Shown piece after piece: positions 44,889 to 54,789 of a stretch of 64,000 nucleotides of DNA. Both the position numbers and the translations under genes were made by a program. The number at the start of each line of letters is the position of its first letter. Position 1 is the first letter of the stretch. The DNA lies in contig NZ_QTPO01000041.1 of NCBI RefSeq assembly GCF_003853645.1, positions 1 to 64,000 of the forward strand, in the 5' to 3' direction. The notes under the pieces are model-generated. The model worked only from the letters and a program-made list of their open reading frames with translations. It was not told the origin of the DNA and made no database searches. The DNA comes from Burkholderia sp. Bp9143 (GTDB taxonomy: Bacteria; Pseudomonadota; Gammaproteobacteria; Burkholderiales; Burkholderiaceae).

Positions 44889-45785
44889 TCACGCGCGCTT
44901 GTTCAATTCCGCCAGCATCACGTCGGCGAACGCCTGCGCGACGCGCGACAGCGTGCGCCCGCGCTTCGCGACGAGCGCGATCGGCCGCACGAACGCAGGG
45001 TCGTCGATCGGCTTCGCGACGAGGTCGGGCTCGGCGCGCACCTCGCGCGCGGTCGCCGGCAGGATCGTCACGCCGAGGCCGCCGCGGACCATCGCGACGG
45101 CCGTCATCATGTAGGTCGGTTCGCACGCGATGTCGGGCGTGCAGCCGGCTGCTTCGAGCGCGGCATCGACGACGCAGCGCACGCTCGTGCCCTGCGCGGT
45201 CAGCACGAGCGGCACGGCGGCGACGTCCGCGGTGCGCACGCGCCGCTTGCGCGCGAGCGGATGATCCTTCGGGCACACGGCGACGAGCCGGTCGGCGCCT
45301 GCATACAGCACGTCCAGCGACGCGTCGAACGTATCGCCGCCGGTCAGGCCGAGATCGGCTTCCTCGTTGCGCACCAGCGCGGTGACGAGGCTCGCGACGC
45401 CGTCGCGAATGTCGAAGCCCGCGCGCGGCACGTCGCGCCGGAACGACTGGATCAGCTCCGGCAGCAGGCTCGACGCGAAGGTCGGCAGGCACGCGAGCCG
45501 CACCGTGCCGCTCGCGCCTTCGCCGAGCGCACGCGCATCGCGCAGCACGCGCTCCATGTCGTCGAGCGAGCGCTGCAGCAGCGGCAGCAGTTCGCGTCCG
45601 GTCTGCGTGAGCGCGACGCTGCGGCTGTTGCGGTCGAACAGCCGCGCGCCGACGATGTTCTCGAGCCGCCGGATCTGCACGGTCAGCGCCGGCTGCGACA
45701 GGTGCAGCCGCGCGGCCGCGCGCGTGAAGTTGCCGGCCTGCGCGACGGTGACGAACGCGCGGATGTCGCGAAGGTTCAGATCCAT
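44889..45785 (-). CDS. LysR-type transcriptional regulator
   Basis: The 298-residue regulator has an N-terminal winged helix ('DLNLRDIRAFVTVAQAGNF', 'RLHLSQPALTVQIRRLE') and a periplasmic-binding-like effector domain ending 'SRVAQAFADVMLAELNKRA'. It is divergent from the CitMHS transporter gene with a 97-nt intergenic region, the classical LysR arrangement, so it probably controls that operon in response to the transported substrate. Confidence 0.93.
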   Translation of the reverse strand: MDLNLRDIRAFVTVAQAGNFTRAAARLHLSQPALTVQIRRLENIVGARLFDRNSRSVALTQTGRELLPLLQRSLDDMERVLRDARALGEGASGTVRLACLPTFASSLLPELIQSFRRDVPRAGFDIRDGVASLVTALVRNEEADLGLTGGDTFDASLDVLYAGADRLVAVCPKDHPLARKRRVRTADVAAVPLVLTAQGTSVRCVVDAALEAAGCTPDIACEPTYMMTAVAMVRGGLGVTILPATAREVRAEPDLVAKPIDDPAFVRPIALVAKRGRTLSRVAQAFADVMLAELNKRA

Positions 45786-45882
45786 AACGGTTCGTGATTG
45801 CTGCGATCAAATCATTTCAATTGTGCTATCGCTGCGCCGACCTTACGCTCGTCTCCAACAAAAGACAAGGTAGGAGACACGG

Positions 45883-47181
45883 ATGCTGCCGTTACTTGGG
45901 CTGGGCACGATCGTCGTGCTGCTGGCCGCGATTCTGTCGAAGCGCATGTCGCCGCTCGTCGCGCTGATCATCGTGCCGATCGCGGCATCGCTGATCGGCG
46001 GCTTCGGGCTGCATACCAGCAAATTCGTGGTCGACGGGCTGAAGGGTCTCGCGCCCGTGGTCGGAATGTTCGTGTTCGCGATTCTCTATTTCGGGACGAT
46101 CACCGACGCCGGCACGCTCGACCCGATCATCGACCGCATCCTGCGCGCGGTCGGCACGCGGCCCACGCGGATCGTGATGGGCACGACGCTGCTCGCGCTG
46201 CTGATCCACCTCGATGGCTCGGGCGCGGTCTGCTTTCTCGTGACGATACCCGCGGTGCTGCCGCTGTACGACCGGCTGAAGATGGACCGGCGCGTGCTGG
46301 CCGCCGCGGTGTCGATGGCCGCGGGGATCAACTTCCTGCCGTGGACGGGGCCGATGATCCGCGCGTCGGCATCGCTGCACCTGCCGGTGTCGGCGCTGTT
46401 CAATCCGCTGATTCCGGTGCAGGCGATCGGGCTCGCGTTCGTGTTCGGCGTCGCGTACTGGCTCGGGCGGCGCGAGGAGAAGCGGCTCGGCCTGTCGCGC
46501 GACGATGGGTCGATTCCGCTGCCGAAGCGCGAGCTGACGGCCGACGAGCAGGCGCTGCGCCGGCCGCACCTGTTCTGGTTCAACCTGGTACTGACGCTCG
46601 TCGTGCTCGGCACGATGGTCGTGATGGGCGAGAAGATCCCGCCCGCGATCATGTTCATGGTCGGGCTGTGCGTCGCGCTGATGGTGAACTACCCGGACGT
46701 CGACATGCAGAGGAAGCGCATCGACGCGCATGCGCGCGCGGCGCTGATGATGGCCGGCATCCTGCTCGCGGCCGGCGTGTTCACCGGGATCATGCAGGGC
46801 AGCGGGATGCTGAAGGCGATGGCGCAGGCGGCGGTCGGCTTCGTGCCGCCGTCGATGGCCGGCCACATTCCGGTCGCGCTCGGCCTTGCATCGATGCCGC
46901 TCAGCATGCTGTTCGATCCCGATTCGTTCTACTTCGGCGTGCTGCCGGTGATCGCGGAAGTGGCCGGCCAGCTCGGCGTGCCGGCCGTGCACGTGGGGCA
47001 GGCCGCGCTGCTCGGCCAGATGACGACCGGGTTTCCGGTCAGCCCGCTGACGCCCGCGACGTTCCTCGTCGTCGGCCTGTGCGGCATCGAGCTGGCCGAG
47101 CACCAGAAATTCACGTTCCCGCTGTTGTTCGGCGCCTCGATCGTGATGACGATCGCGTGCGTCGTGCTGGGCGTTTTTTGA
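45883..47181 (+). CDS. CitMHS-family carboxylate:cation symporter
   Basis: The 432-residue polytopic protein has about 12 spans and CitMHS features: 'LALLIHLDGSGAVCFLVTIP' in the first half and 'ASMPLSMLFDPDSFYFGVLP' in the second. Characterised members import metal-citrate complexes; related ones take other carboxylates. The stop is 37 nt before the AtuA gene, implying one transcript. The substrate is probably a carboxylic acid degraded with help of the AtuA proteins. Confidence 0.9.
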   Translation: MLPLLGLGTIVVLLAAILSKRMSPLVALIIVPIAASLIGGFGLHTSKFVVDGLKGLAPVVGMFVFAILYFGTITDAGTLDPIIDRILRAVGTRPTRIVMGTTLLALLIHLDGSGAVCFLVTIPAVLPLYDRLKMDRRVLAAAVSMAAGINFLPWTGPMIRASASLHLPVSALFNPLIPVQAIGLAFVFGVAYWLGRREEKRLGLSRDDGSIPLPKRELTADEQALRRPHLFWFNLVLTLVVLGTMVVMGEKIPPAIMFMVGLCVALMVNYPDVDMQRKRIDAHARAALMMAGILLAAGVFTGIMQGSGMLKAMAQAAVGFVPPSMAGHIPVALGLASMPLSMLFDPDSFYFGVLPVIAEVAGQLGVPAVHVGQAALLGQMTTGFPVSPLTPATFLVVGLCGIELAEHQKFTFPLLFGASIVMTIACVVLGVF

Positions 47182-47218
47182 TTCTTCCCCGGCGCGCGCG
47201 CCGGATGACGGTACCGAC

Positions 47219-48580
47219 ATGACAGCAAAGCCACCACACGAACGGCGCGTGCGCATCGGCGCGGGCGCCGGCTACTCGGGCGACCGGATCGAGCCCGCGG
47301 TCGAACTGGCCGAACACGGGCAGCTCGACTATCTCGTCTTCGAATGTCTGGCCGAGCGCACGATCGCGATCGCGCAGCAGGCACGGCGCAAGGATCCGTC
47401 GCTCGGCTACGATCCGCTGCTCGATGCGCGCATGCACGCCGTGCTGCCGGTGGCGGCCGGCAAGCGCGTGCGGATCGTATCGAACATGGGCGCCGCGAAC
47501 CCGCGCGCGGCCGCGCGGCGCACCGTGCAGATCGCGCGGTCGCTCGGCCTCGCGGGGCTGAAGGTCGCGGCGGTCGAAGGCGACGACGTGCTCGACGTCG
47601 TGCTGCGCGGTGCGTTCCGCTTCGAGGAGTCGGGCGACGAAGTCGCCGCGTATCGCGACCGCATCGTGTCCGCGAACGCGTATCTCGGCGCCGCGCCGAT
47701 CGTCGACGCGCTCGCGGCCGGCGCGGACGTCGTGTTGACCGGGCGCGTCGCCGATCCGTCGCTGTTCGCCGCGCCGCTGATTCATGCGTTCGGCTGGCGG
47801 ATGGATGACTGGGACACGCTTGGGGCTGCGACGGTCGTCGGCCATCTGCTCGAATGCGCGGGGCAGGTGACGGGCGGCTATTTCGCCGACCCCGGCTACA
47901 AGGACGTGCCGAATCTCGCGCGGCTCGGATTCCCGATCGGCGAGGTCGCGGCCGACGGTTCGGTCGTGATCACCAAGGTGCCGCACGCGGGCGGTCGCGT
48001 GAGCGCGGCGACCTGCAAGGAACAGCTGCTGTACGAGATTCACGATCCGGCGCGCTATCTGCAGCCCGACGTCGTCGCGGATTTCACGCGCGTCGCTGTG
48101 GCGGAGGAGGCACCGGATCGTGTGCGCGTGACGGGCGGGCGCGGCAGCGCGCGCACCGAGACGCTGAAGGTGTCGGTCGCGTACGTCGACGGCCATATCG
48201 GCGAAGGACAGATCTCGTATGGCGGGCCGGGTGCGCTGGCGCGTGCACGGCTCGCGCTCGAGATCGTCCGCGAGCGCCTCGCGCTGACGGGCGTGGCCGC
48301 GACCGAACTGCGCTTCGATTTGATCGGCGTCGATTCGCTTTACGGCGACGCGACGCCTGCCACGTGCGGCGAGCCGGCCGAAGTCCGCGTGCGGGTGGCC
48401 GGCCGTGCGGCGAGCGCCGCCGAGGCCGCGCGCATCGGCAACGAAGTCGAGACGCTGTATACGAACGGGCCGGCCGGCGGCGGCGGCGCGTTCAAGTCGA
48501 CGCGCGAGGTGATCGCGGTGCAGTCGGTGCTGCTGCCGCGCGCGGCCGTGACGCCGTCGTTTTCCTTCGTGGAGGCCTGA
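47219..48580 (+). CDS. AtuA-family protein (DUF1446)
   Basis: The 453-residue cytoplasmic protein contains 'RIGAGAGYSGDRIEPAVELA', 'LDYLVFECLAERTIAIAQ' and 'RIVSNMGAANPRAAARRT', the N-terminal signature of AtuA/DUF1446 proteins known from acyclic terpene utilisation in Pseudomonas. No biochemical activity is firmly established for the family. It overlaps the following AtuA C-terminal-type gene by one base; in some organisms both are one polypeptide. Confidence 0.86.
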   Translation: MTAKPPHERRVRIGAGAGYSGDRIEPAVELAEHGQLDYLVFECLAERTIAIAQQARRKDPSLGYDPLLDARMHAVLPVAAGKRVRIVSNMGAANPRAAARRTVQIARSLGLAGLKVAAVEGDDVLDVVLRGAFRFEESGDEVAAYRDRIVSANAYLGAAPIVDALAAGADVVLTGRVADPSLFAAPLIHAFGWRMDDWDTLGAATVVGHLLECAGQVTGGYFADPGYKDVPNLARLGFPIGEVAADGSVVITKVPHAGGRVSAATCKEQLLYEIHDPARYLQPDVVADFTRVAVAEEAPDRVRVTGGRGSARTETLKVSVAYVDGHIGEGQISYGGPGALARARLALEIVRERLALTGVAATELRFDLIGVDSLYGDATPATCGEPAEVRVRVAGRAASAAEAARIGNEVETLYTNGPAGGGGAFKSTREVIAVQSVLLPRAAVTPSFSFVEA

Positions 48581-48891
48581 TGCAACTGCGTGAACTGGCG
48601 CATGCGCGCACCGGCGACAAGGGCAATACGCTGAACGTGTCGGTCATCTGCCGCGATCCGCGTCACTATGAACACGTGCGCGCGCATCTCGATGCGCCGG
48701 CGGTGAAGGCGTGGCTCGCGGGCATCGTGCACGGCGACGTCGTGCGCTACGAGCTGCCGGCGCTTGCCGCGTTCAACTTCGTGCTGCGCGATGCGCTCGG
48801 CGGCGGTGTCACGCGTTCGCTTGCGCTCGACGCGCACGGCAAGTCGGTCAGCTCGGCGTTGCTGGCGATCGAGGTGCCGGAGCCGGCGTGA
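48580..48891 (+). CDS. AtuA C-terminal-domain-like protein
   Basis: The 103-residue protein starts 'MQLRELAHARTGDKGNTLNV' and contains 'LPALAAFNFVLRDALGGGVT', matching the small domain found at the C-terminus of AtuA or as a separate gene after it. A perfect GGAGG lies 4 nt before the ATG, which uses the A of the preceding TGA. It probably forms a complex with the larger AtuA protein. Confidence 0.85.
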   Translation: MQLRELAHARTGDKGNTLNVSVICRDPRHYEHVRAHLDAPAVKAWLAGIVHGDVVRYELPALAAFNFVLRDALGGGVTRSLALDAHGKSVSSALLAIEVPEPA

Positions 48892-49024
48892 CGAATGATG
48901 TTGCCGCCTGGGGGGCAGCTGAAACAATAACGTCTGCTGTGCGATCCAAAACCCGTGACACGCTCCTTTCAATCCGGGGCGTGGATTGTCGGAGTGTCAG
49001 GCATCGGCAAAAAATCGCATCCGC

Positions 49025-49489
49025 CTAGTTGAAAAATGGAATTCGCGCTCTTGCCCAGTCAATCACGGTAGGTGGCATGGTGATTGTGTAGTCGGCTTGC
49101 TTCTCATCATCTTGATAAGTAATGCTATCGGGCCCTGTTCTGAGCGGTTCGTGGCCCGGTTGCCCATCCCAAAATACTTTGTAGTATCTCTTGGCCAAAA
49201 TTTCACCTTGCGCATCGGTGACAGTCAATTGCACCGAGTCCATGCCATCGCCAAAGAGGTGGCTATTGTTGATGCCGCTGCCACAGATGTTTATTGTGTA
49301 TTTCTTGCCGTTGAATTCTTTGATTCCGCCATTTAGCTTGTTGTTATAGTTGTGGTGTTGGCAGTCGGTGTAATCATGGTTGCCCTGTAAGAAAAAGATG
49401 CTGCCTCCAACGAGCGATAAAAATATCAGTGTGCTGGCGATGAAAGCGGCTCGGTGGGTTATTTTTACATGGGTTCTGGCGGGCGGCAT
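49025..49489 (-). CDS. Small membrane-anchored protein downstream of the DUF6402 gene
   Basis: The 154-residue product has one N-terminal membrane span ('AAFIASTLIFLSLVGGSIFF') and a soluble domain with two cysteines ('YTDCQHHNYNN', 'INICGSGINN') that is probably periplasmic. Its start overlaps the end of the DUF6402 gene by 25 nt, implying co-translation. Codon use is AT-richer than in the core genes, marking acquired DNA. I recognise no family; the pairing suggests a partner or protective protein, which is inference. Confidence 0.72.
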   Translation of the reverse strand: MPPARTHVKITHRAAFIASTLIFLSLVGGSIFFLQGNHDYTDCQHHNYNNKLNGGIKEFNGKKYTINICGSGINNSHLFGDGMDSVQLTVTDAQGEILAKRYYKVFWDGQPGHEPLRTGPDSITYQDDEKQADYTITMPPTVIDWARARIPFFN

Positions 49490-50745
49490 ATCGTTTCCAG
49501 TTTGATTTGAATGGGTTTGTTGAGTTTCAGGAGCTGTGGCTTGCTGTAGATCATGAAGTCGCCGCCGCTATTGTGCAGCTCCCGCCATTCGTTGTAATTT
49601 TTATTATACACGGGGTAGTAGACGTTTTTGATCAGGAGCTTTCTGACCCCGGGGCGCTTGTCAACAGGCTTGTCGAACGGATCTCCCGGCAAATAGTGCC
49701 AATTGATCGTTGTTTCCGTGATCGAGGAATTTCCCATCCGAGTGTGAAGCTTGTTCCCGTCGATTGTATCGCTGATGGCTGCGCGATACGAAAGAATCAT
49801 GTCTTTTTTATTCCAGTGTCCAAGATATTGACTGTTTCCGTCGCCTTTGTCATTGAAGGAGTAGTTATCCTTCACGTAGACGTGGATGTGGGTGATTGTG
49901 GCGACGGAATCAATGCAATATGTTTTTGTTCTTTCTGTTTTGTTATATCGAAAGTATTTTTCGGTGGTAACTCTTACTCGTCCAATGGCAGCATACAGAT
50001 TGAAATTTCCAAGTGCTGCCGTTAGGTCGGTTAGAAGCAGTCCATCTAGTGTGGCGCTTGTCGGAATATTTTGAAACTGGAACTGCTAGTCAATGTGGAA
50101 GTGCCTTTCATTGTTGATGGAAGGAGTGGTGTCGAAGGAGAAGTCTGCCAGGCCATTATCGACAAAAGCGGTCTGCACTTGCCTGGAGATTTTTCTTTTT
50201 GCTTCCCTGGTTGCGCCCGGTGAATAGATATTTTGAGAAATCAGCTCATTATATTTCTTTCGAACACTTCCGAATTTCAATGCCCATTTGAGGGAAGTCG
50301 TTGTGTTGTCAATCGGCTGTTCGGAGTTGGGGTCGTCGTTATAGATGTGCTTGGGACTCGCAAACCACTTTCTTGCAATTTTCGCGGCGACAGGCCAGCC
50401 GATCTTGTCCATTGCTACCGGAACATCCTGCAAATCAAACTCGGGAATCTTGTCATGATCTTCTGCGTCTATATCCTTTGGTTGCGCGGATGGCTTGGGA
50501 GATGCTTTGGGTTGAGCAGCAAGCAGCTTCTGGAATGCAGTTTCTGCCTCGATCTGCTCAGTAGTTGGCTTGGGAGGCGACGGTGGCGGAGCTTCACCTG
50601 GCGCAAGCCTCGCATATAAAATGGGTTGCAGTGTATTGATCGGCACACATCCTCGCGATCCCATGCTGACTTTCCATGTCGAGGCCGTAAAGGGTAGCAA
50701 CGAAGGATTCATCTGGTAGTAAGGCCGTCTTTTTACCTTTGACAT
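49465..50745 (-). pseudogene. DUF6402-family gene interrupted by one in-frame amber codon
   Basis: Two frames in the same register, 50086-50745 and 49465-50085, form one 426-codon reading frame split only by a TAG at codon 220. The flanking text (ERHFHID-stop-QFQFQNI) is continuous with the family, where I remember Trp at this place, so TGG to TAG is the simplest change. Family hallmarks on both sides are 'VAMDKIGWPVAAKIARKWF', 'YNDDPNSEQPIDNTT', 'THIHVYVKDNYSFNDKG', 'LGHWNKKDMIL' and 'YNEWRELHNSGGDFMIYSKP'. Function is unknown. The codon may be a real nonsense mutation, a readthrough site or a sequencing error. Confidence 0.78.
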
Positions 50746-51883
50746 GTTTTTCTGGAAACCTGCTAACTGTATATTTTTTGAAGTAATTCGCTATCCAAGT
50801 AAGGATGCTCTCGAGCGGAGTCCAGTCTAATGTCAATTTGGTCGGCACGATTCGCCACACTTTGAGAGTGCAGCTTTGAGGGAGGGGGGGAAGTGACGCG
50901 CAGGTTTTATAGATGACGTGAGGTGCTGGCGTTTGGCGATGAGATGATTGAAATTTTCTGGTGATTTGAAGGCGGCTGGAAACGTTACATTGTGTTAATT
51001 AAATTTAGATGGGATGCGAGAATGGACTTGCCGCGATCGGAGAAATAACCCAGCTCAAAAGTAGAGAAATTCGGCGTGACGTGTCCCAGAGGACACGAAA
51101 GCCATATGATGAAGGCGCGCCGCACGGCACGGACGAACTCGACGAGCTGCTCGTCGATCAGTCGAAGCGAGCGCGATGTATGCGGCATCGAGCGAGCGGC
51201 TGCGACGATCATTGCTGCGGCGCATGAGCAGTCCGGGCAGATAGGCGACGAGCACGCTTTCAGCGCGGGCGACGGTTACAAGAAATACGTCGATGGTGGA
51301 AAGCGGATCGACGGAGAATGGCGGTCGACCGTGAGTCTTGAGCTCGGCGATGCAGGCTCGCCGCTCGACCGCGTTGTCAGGTGCCGATGCCGAGGCTGGC
51401 TCGCCAAAGCCCCGATTGCCGGGGAGCGAGGATAGTAGCGGGGCGGGTAGGCGCTATGGAATCAGCAATTCGCGGCCTCCATCCGCGTGCTCGATGTGTT
51501 CGCCCGCGATGTGCAGGCGCTGATCCGCGCGATAGTCGTAGTCTGCGCGCGACGTGGCGCAGCGTGTCACCGTCGCGACCGGCGAACTAGACGATGTCGA
51601 GCTTCCGTTTCATGGGCGGGTTCGGCGACAAGGATCCGTGTCGGTGGCGCCGGAAGGGTGGTGGGTGAAGAGGCGCCAGTATGCGCCCCGGAGCGGCGGG
51701 TTCCCATCCCGCCGGGCGCGCTAACTCGGGTGGTGATCCGCACGGCCGCGACCAGGGCATTCCATTTTTTTTTGAATGGTCTGACCAGTCGAACCTCAAG
51801 TTGCATCGCCACCGGTCGTTAATCCCGTTTGCGTACTCATTTGACTGTTCGATAACAACGCGCAACCGGAGATCGCCGTCATC
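50746..51883. other. 1.1-kb region without a convincing gene
   Basis: Several short frames exist on both strands but none has a ribosome-binding site plus sensible composition. The left third is AT-rich like the DUF6402 gene, and the right part contains a run of nine T (about 51767-51776) and the promoter of the chemoreceptor. It may be decayed mobile DNA. Confidence 0.5.
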
Positions 51884-53713
51884 ATGCTGTCATCAATTCG
51901 CGCCCGGATCGTGGCAACCTGCGTCGCCATCGTCGTCACGGCACTCGCCGTCACCGGTGGCCTCGTGTACGAGGTCGTCAAGCGACACAACGACGAAACC
52001 ATCGACCAGAACCTGCAGTCGGTCCTGGCCGGCCACGCGCTGGCGCTCGACGAGTGGGTTGCGAGCCGCGCCCAGCAGACCCAGGCGCTTGCGGATACGC
52101 TGCCGATCGGCGAAGGCGATCCGTTGCCGGCACTGACACTCCTCGGCAAGTCGGGCGGGTTCCAGGTGCTGACGCTCGGCCTGCCGGATCACACGGCGTT
52201 CTCGAACATCCCGCTCGCGTCCGGTTACGATCCGACCGCGCGCCCGTGGTACAAGCAGGCGGTCGAGGCCGGCCGGCTCGTCGTCACCGCGCTGTACCAG
52301 GACGCGTCGACCGGCAAGCCGGCTTTTGCATTCGCGGCGCCGGTCATGCGCGGCGGCGCGCTGAAGGGCGTGCTGGCGGCGAGTCTCTATATGGAACGCG
52401 CGAGCGCAATCGTCGCGTCGATGCACCCGACACCGGCGAGTTTCGCGTTTCTCGTCGACCGCAGCGGGCGCCTCATCGCGGGCGCGAAGACGGACCTGAT
52501 CATGAAACCGGCCACGCAGCTGTCACCGGAACTGACGCCCGACCGTCTCGCCGGCCTGCAGGGCGCGACCGAGCCGGTGGCGGTCGCGGTGGACGGCGTG
52601 ACCAAGCTGCTCCGCGCGCAACCGATCGCTGGTACGGACTGGTCGCTCGTGATGGCGCTCGACCGGTCGGACGTGACGGCCGGCATGCGGGCCGTCGCGA
52701 CGACGACGCTCGTGGCCATCGTCATCGTGGCCTGTCTCGCGGCCGCGCTCGTCGGCGCGCTGACGAACGCGGCATTCAAGCGCGTGCTGCTGGTGCGCGA
52801 TGCGCTGACCGACGTCGCGAGCGGGAGCGGCGACCTGACGAAGCGGTTGCGGGCGGACGGCAACGACGAGGCTGCGCAGATCGCGCGTGCGTTCAACGTG
52901 TTCGCGGAAAAGATCTCGGCGATCCTGCTGCAGATCCGCGGGTTCAGTGAATCCGTGAGCGTGGCGAGCGCGGAGATCGCGCAGGGCAACCAGGACCTGT
53001 CGAGCCGGACCGAGCACGCGGCGTCGAGCCTGCAGGAAACCGCGGCAGCGCTCGAGGAGATCGCCGGCACGGCGCGCAACTCGGCCGATGCGGCGACGCA
53101 GGTGAACCGGCTCGCGGAATCGGCGTCGGGCGTCGCGATGCGCGGCGGCGAGGTGGTGAGCCAGGTGGTCGCGACGATGGGCGAGATCACGGCGGCCTCG
53201 AACGAAATCTCGAACATCATCGGCGTTATCGACGGCATCGCGTTCCAGACCAACATCCTCGCGTTGAACGCGGCCGTCGAAGCGGCGCGCGCGAACGAGC
53301 ACGGGCGCGGCTTCGCGGTCGTCGCGGGCGAGGTGCGCACGCTCGCGCAACGCAGCGCGCAGGCCGCCAAGGAAATCAAGCAGCTGATCCAGGCGTCTGT
53401 CGACAAGATCGAGGGCGGGTCGGGGCTCGTGCACACGGCCGGCGTGACAATGGACGAGATCGTCGAGGGGGTGCGCGGCATCACGAGCGTGATCGCGGAA
53501 ATGACGGTTGCGGCGAACGAGCAGAGCACCGGCCTCGCGCAGGTGAACCAGGCGGTGTCGCAGCTCGATCACTCGACCCAGCAGAACGCGGCGCTCGTCG
53601 AGGAGTCTGCCGCGGCCGCGGCGCTGTTGCGCGAGCAGGCGGCGCAGCTCGCGCAAACGGTCGGCGAATTCAAGCTTGCGGGTCCGCAAGCGGCCGATAC
53701 GGCGCCGGCGTGA
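51884..53713 (+). CDS. Methyl-accepting chemotaxis protein (dCache sensor)
   Basis: The 609-residue receptor has a membrane span at 9-31, a periplasmic dCache-like domain (about 35-265, '[20 protein letters not shown]'), a second span (about 270-292), a HAMP domain and a cytoplasmic signalling domain with the hairpin tip '[20 protein letters not shown]' and '[20 protein letters not shown]'. It sends attractant signals to CheA/CheW. dCache domains of this type often bind amino acids or organic acids; the ligand is unknown. No CheB/CheR docking pentapeptide is seen at the C-terminus. Confidence 0.95.
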   Translation: MLSSIRARIVATCVAIVVTALAVTGGLVYEVVKRHNDETIDQNLQSVLAGHALALDEWVASRAQQTQALADTLPIGEGDPLPALTLLGKSGGFQVLTLGLPDHTAFSNIPLASGYDPTARPWYKQAVEAGRLVVTALYQDASTGKPAFAFAAPVMRGGALKGVLAASLYMERASAIVASMHPTPASFAFLVDRSGRLIAGAKTDLIMKPATQLSPELTPDRLAGLQGATEPVAVAVDGVTKLLRAQPIAGTDWSLVMALDRSDVTAGMRAVATTTLVAIVIVACLAAALVGALTNAAFKRVLLVRDALTDVASGSGDLTKRLRADGNDEAAQIARAFNVFAEKISAILLQIRGFSESVSVASAEIAQGNQDLSSRTEHAASSLQETAAALEEIAGTARNSADAATQVNRLAESASGVAMRGGEVVSQVVATMGEITAASNEISNIIGVIDGIAFQTNILALNAAVEAARANEHGRGFAVVAGEVRTLAQRSAQAAKEIKQLIQASVDKIEGGSGLVHTAGVTMDEIVEGVRGITSVIAEMTVAANEQSTGLAQVNQAVSQLDHSTQQNAALVEESAAAAALLREQAAQLAQTVGEFKLAGPQAADTAPA

Positions 53714-53897
53714 TGCGGCTCGCGCCGGGGTCGCGATGAAGCGGAAACGGCGAGCGGCGCGGCGTGCGCGTTATCGGCCGGTTTACGCGTTCAGGACGAC
53801 ACGCGCTTGCGATGCCGCGCCGTGCGTGTACGCTACGGGCTCGCGGGCATCGGCCCGCGCGTGCGGCAGGGGCCGCGCGCATCGACCGGATCCAGGA

Positions 53898-54746
53898 ATG
53901 AAGAACGAGATCGTCACGCCCGCCGGCGCGAATGGCGCGGCTATGCGCGGGCGCCGGTTTGCGGCGACGCTCGCCGTACTGTCGGCAGTCGCGGTGTTCA
54001 CCGCGCTCGCCGCGTTGTCGCCTGTCCATGCCGCCGAGCCGGCGCATCCCGACCGCCAGCTGCAACGGTTCATCCGCGACACGTACGGCACGTGGCGTGC
54101 CGATCGCAAGGGCTGGCAGCCGGATGCGGGCGATTACATTTACGCGTCGTGCGGATCGCTGCGTGTCGCGACGGCCGACGGCCCGCGCACGCTGCTCGCG
54201 ATGTGCGGCGAGACCGAGGACGCCGTGCAGAACGGGATGCCGGGGATGGATTCCGATGCCACGTCGGGCACGATCGACCTGTACGTGCTTCGACCTTCGC
54301 AGGACGGGGCGACGCTCGAACCGGCACTGAAGAAGACGGGCATCGCGTCCGGCGGGCGCGGCGAGCCGGGCACGGTGAGCATCCAGCGGCTCGGGCCGCA
54401 CATGTTCGGTTTCGTCATCGGCAACAGCGACTCGCGGCAAGGCTATACGCAAAGCATCCGCTCGATCTGGCTGCCGTATGGCGACGCGCTGGTGCTGGCG
54501 GCGGCGCGCATCGACGAAGCGCTCGACAATGCGGAATCGACCGAATGCGCGAACGATCCGGCGCGCTGCGAGGAACGCCGCTTCGCGATCGCACCGGACA
54601 CGAGCGCCATCGATAGCGTCTACCCGCTGATCGTGACCGAAACCGGCACGCGAGGCGATCGCGCGATTCATGTGCGCCATACGGTGAAGTTCGACGCATC
54701 GCGCGGCCGCTACATCGTGCCGAAGGCCGTGCGCGACGGTTATTGA
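53898..54746 (+). CDS. Secreted protein of unknown function
   Basis: The 282-residue product has an N-terminal extension, then a hydrophobic segment (about residues 22-42) ending 'SPVHAAEPAHPDRQ', consistent with a signal peptide or membrane anchor. The remainder is soluble with four cysteines ('YASCGSLRV', 'LAMCGETED', 'ECANDPARCEE'). I recognise no domain. It converges on the CdsA-like gene. Start choice is tentative. Confidence 0.7.
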   Translation: MKNEIVTPAGANGAAMRGRRFAATLAVLSAVAVFTALAALSPVHAAEPAHPDRQLQRFIRDTYGTWRADRKGWQPDAGDYIYASCGSLRVATADGPRTLLAMCGETEDAVQNGMPGMDSDATSGTIDLYVLRPSQDGATLEPALKKTGIASGGRGEPGTVSIQRLGPHMFGFVIGNSDSRQGYTQSIRSIWLPYGDALVLAAARIDEALDNAESTECANDPARCEERRFAIAPDTSAIDSVYPLIVTETGTRGDRAIHVRHTVKFDASRGRYIVPKAVRDGY

Positions 54747-54789
54747 GCGGTCCGTGCGCGGCACCGGGCGGCGTCGCGCCGCCCGCACA

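Noticed and set aside
51567-51812. An 81-codon minus-strand frame rich in Ala, Pro and Thr
   Set aside because: It looks locally protein-like ('RITTRVSAPGGMGTRRSG') but lacks a ribosome-binding site and a recognisable domain; it was left in the unexplained region.
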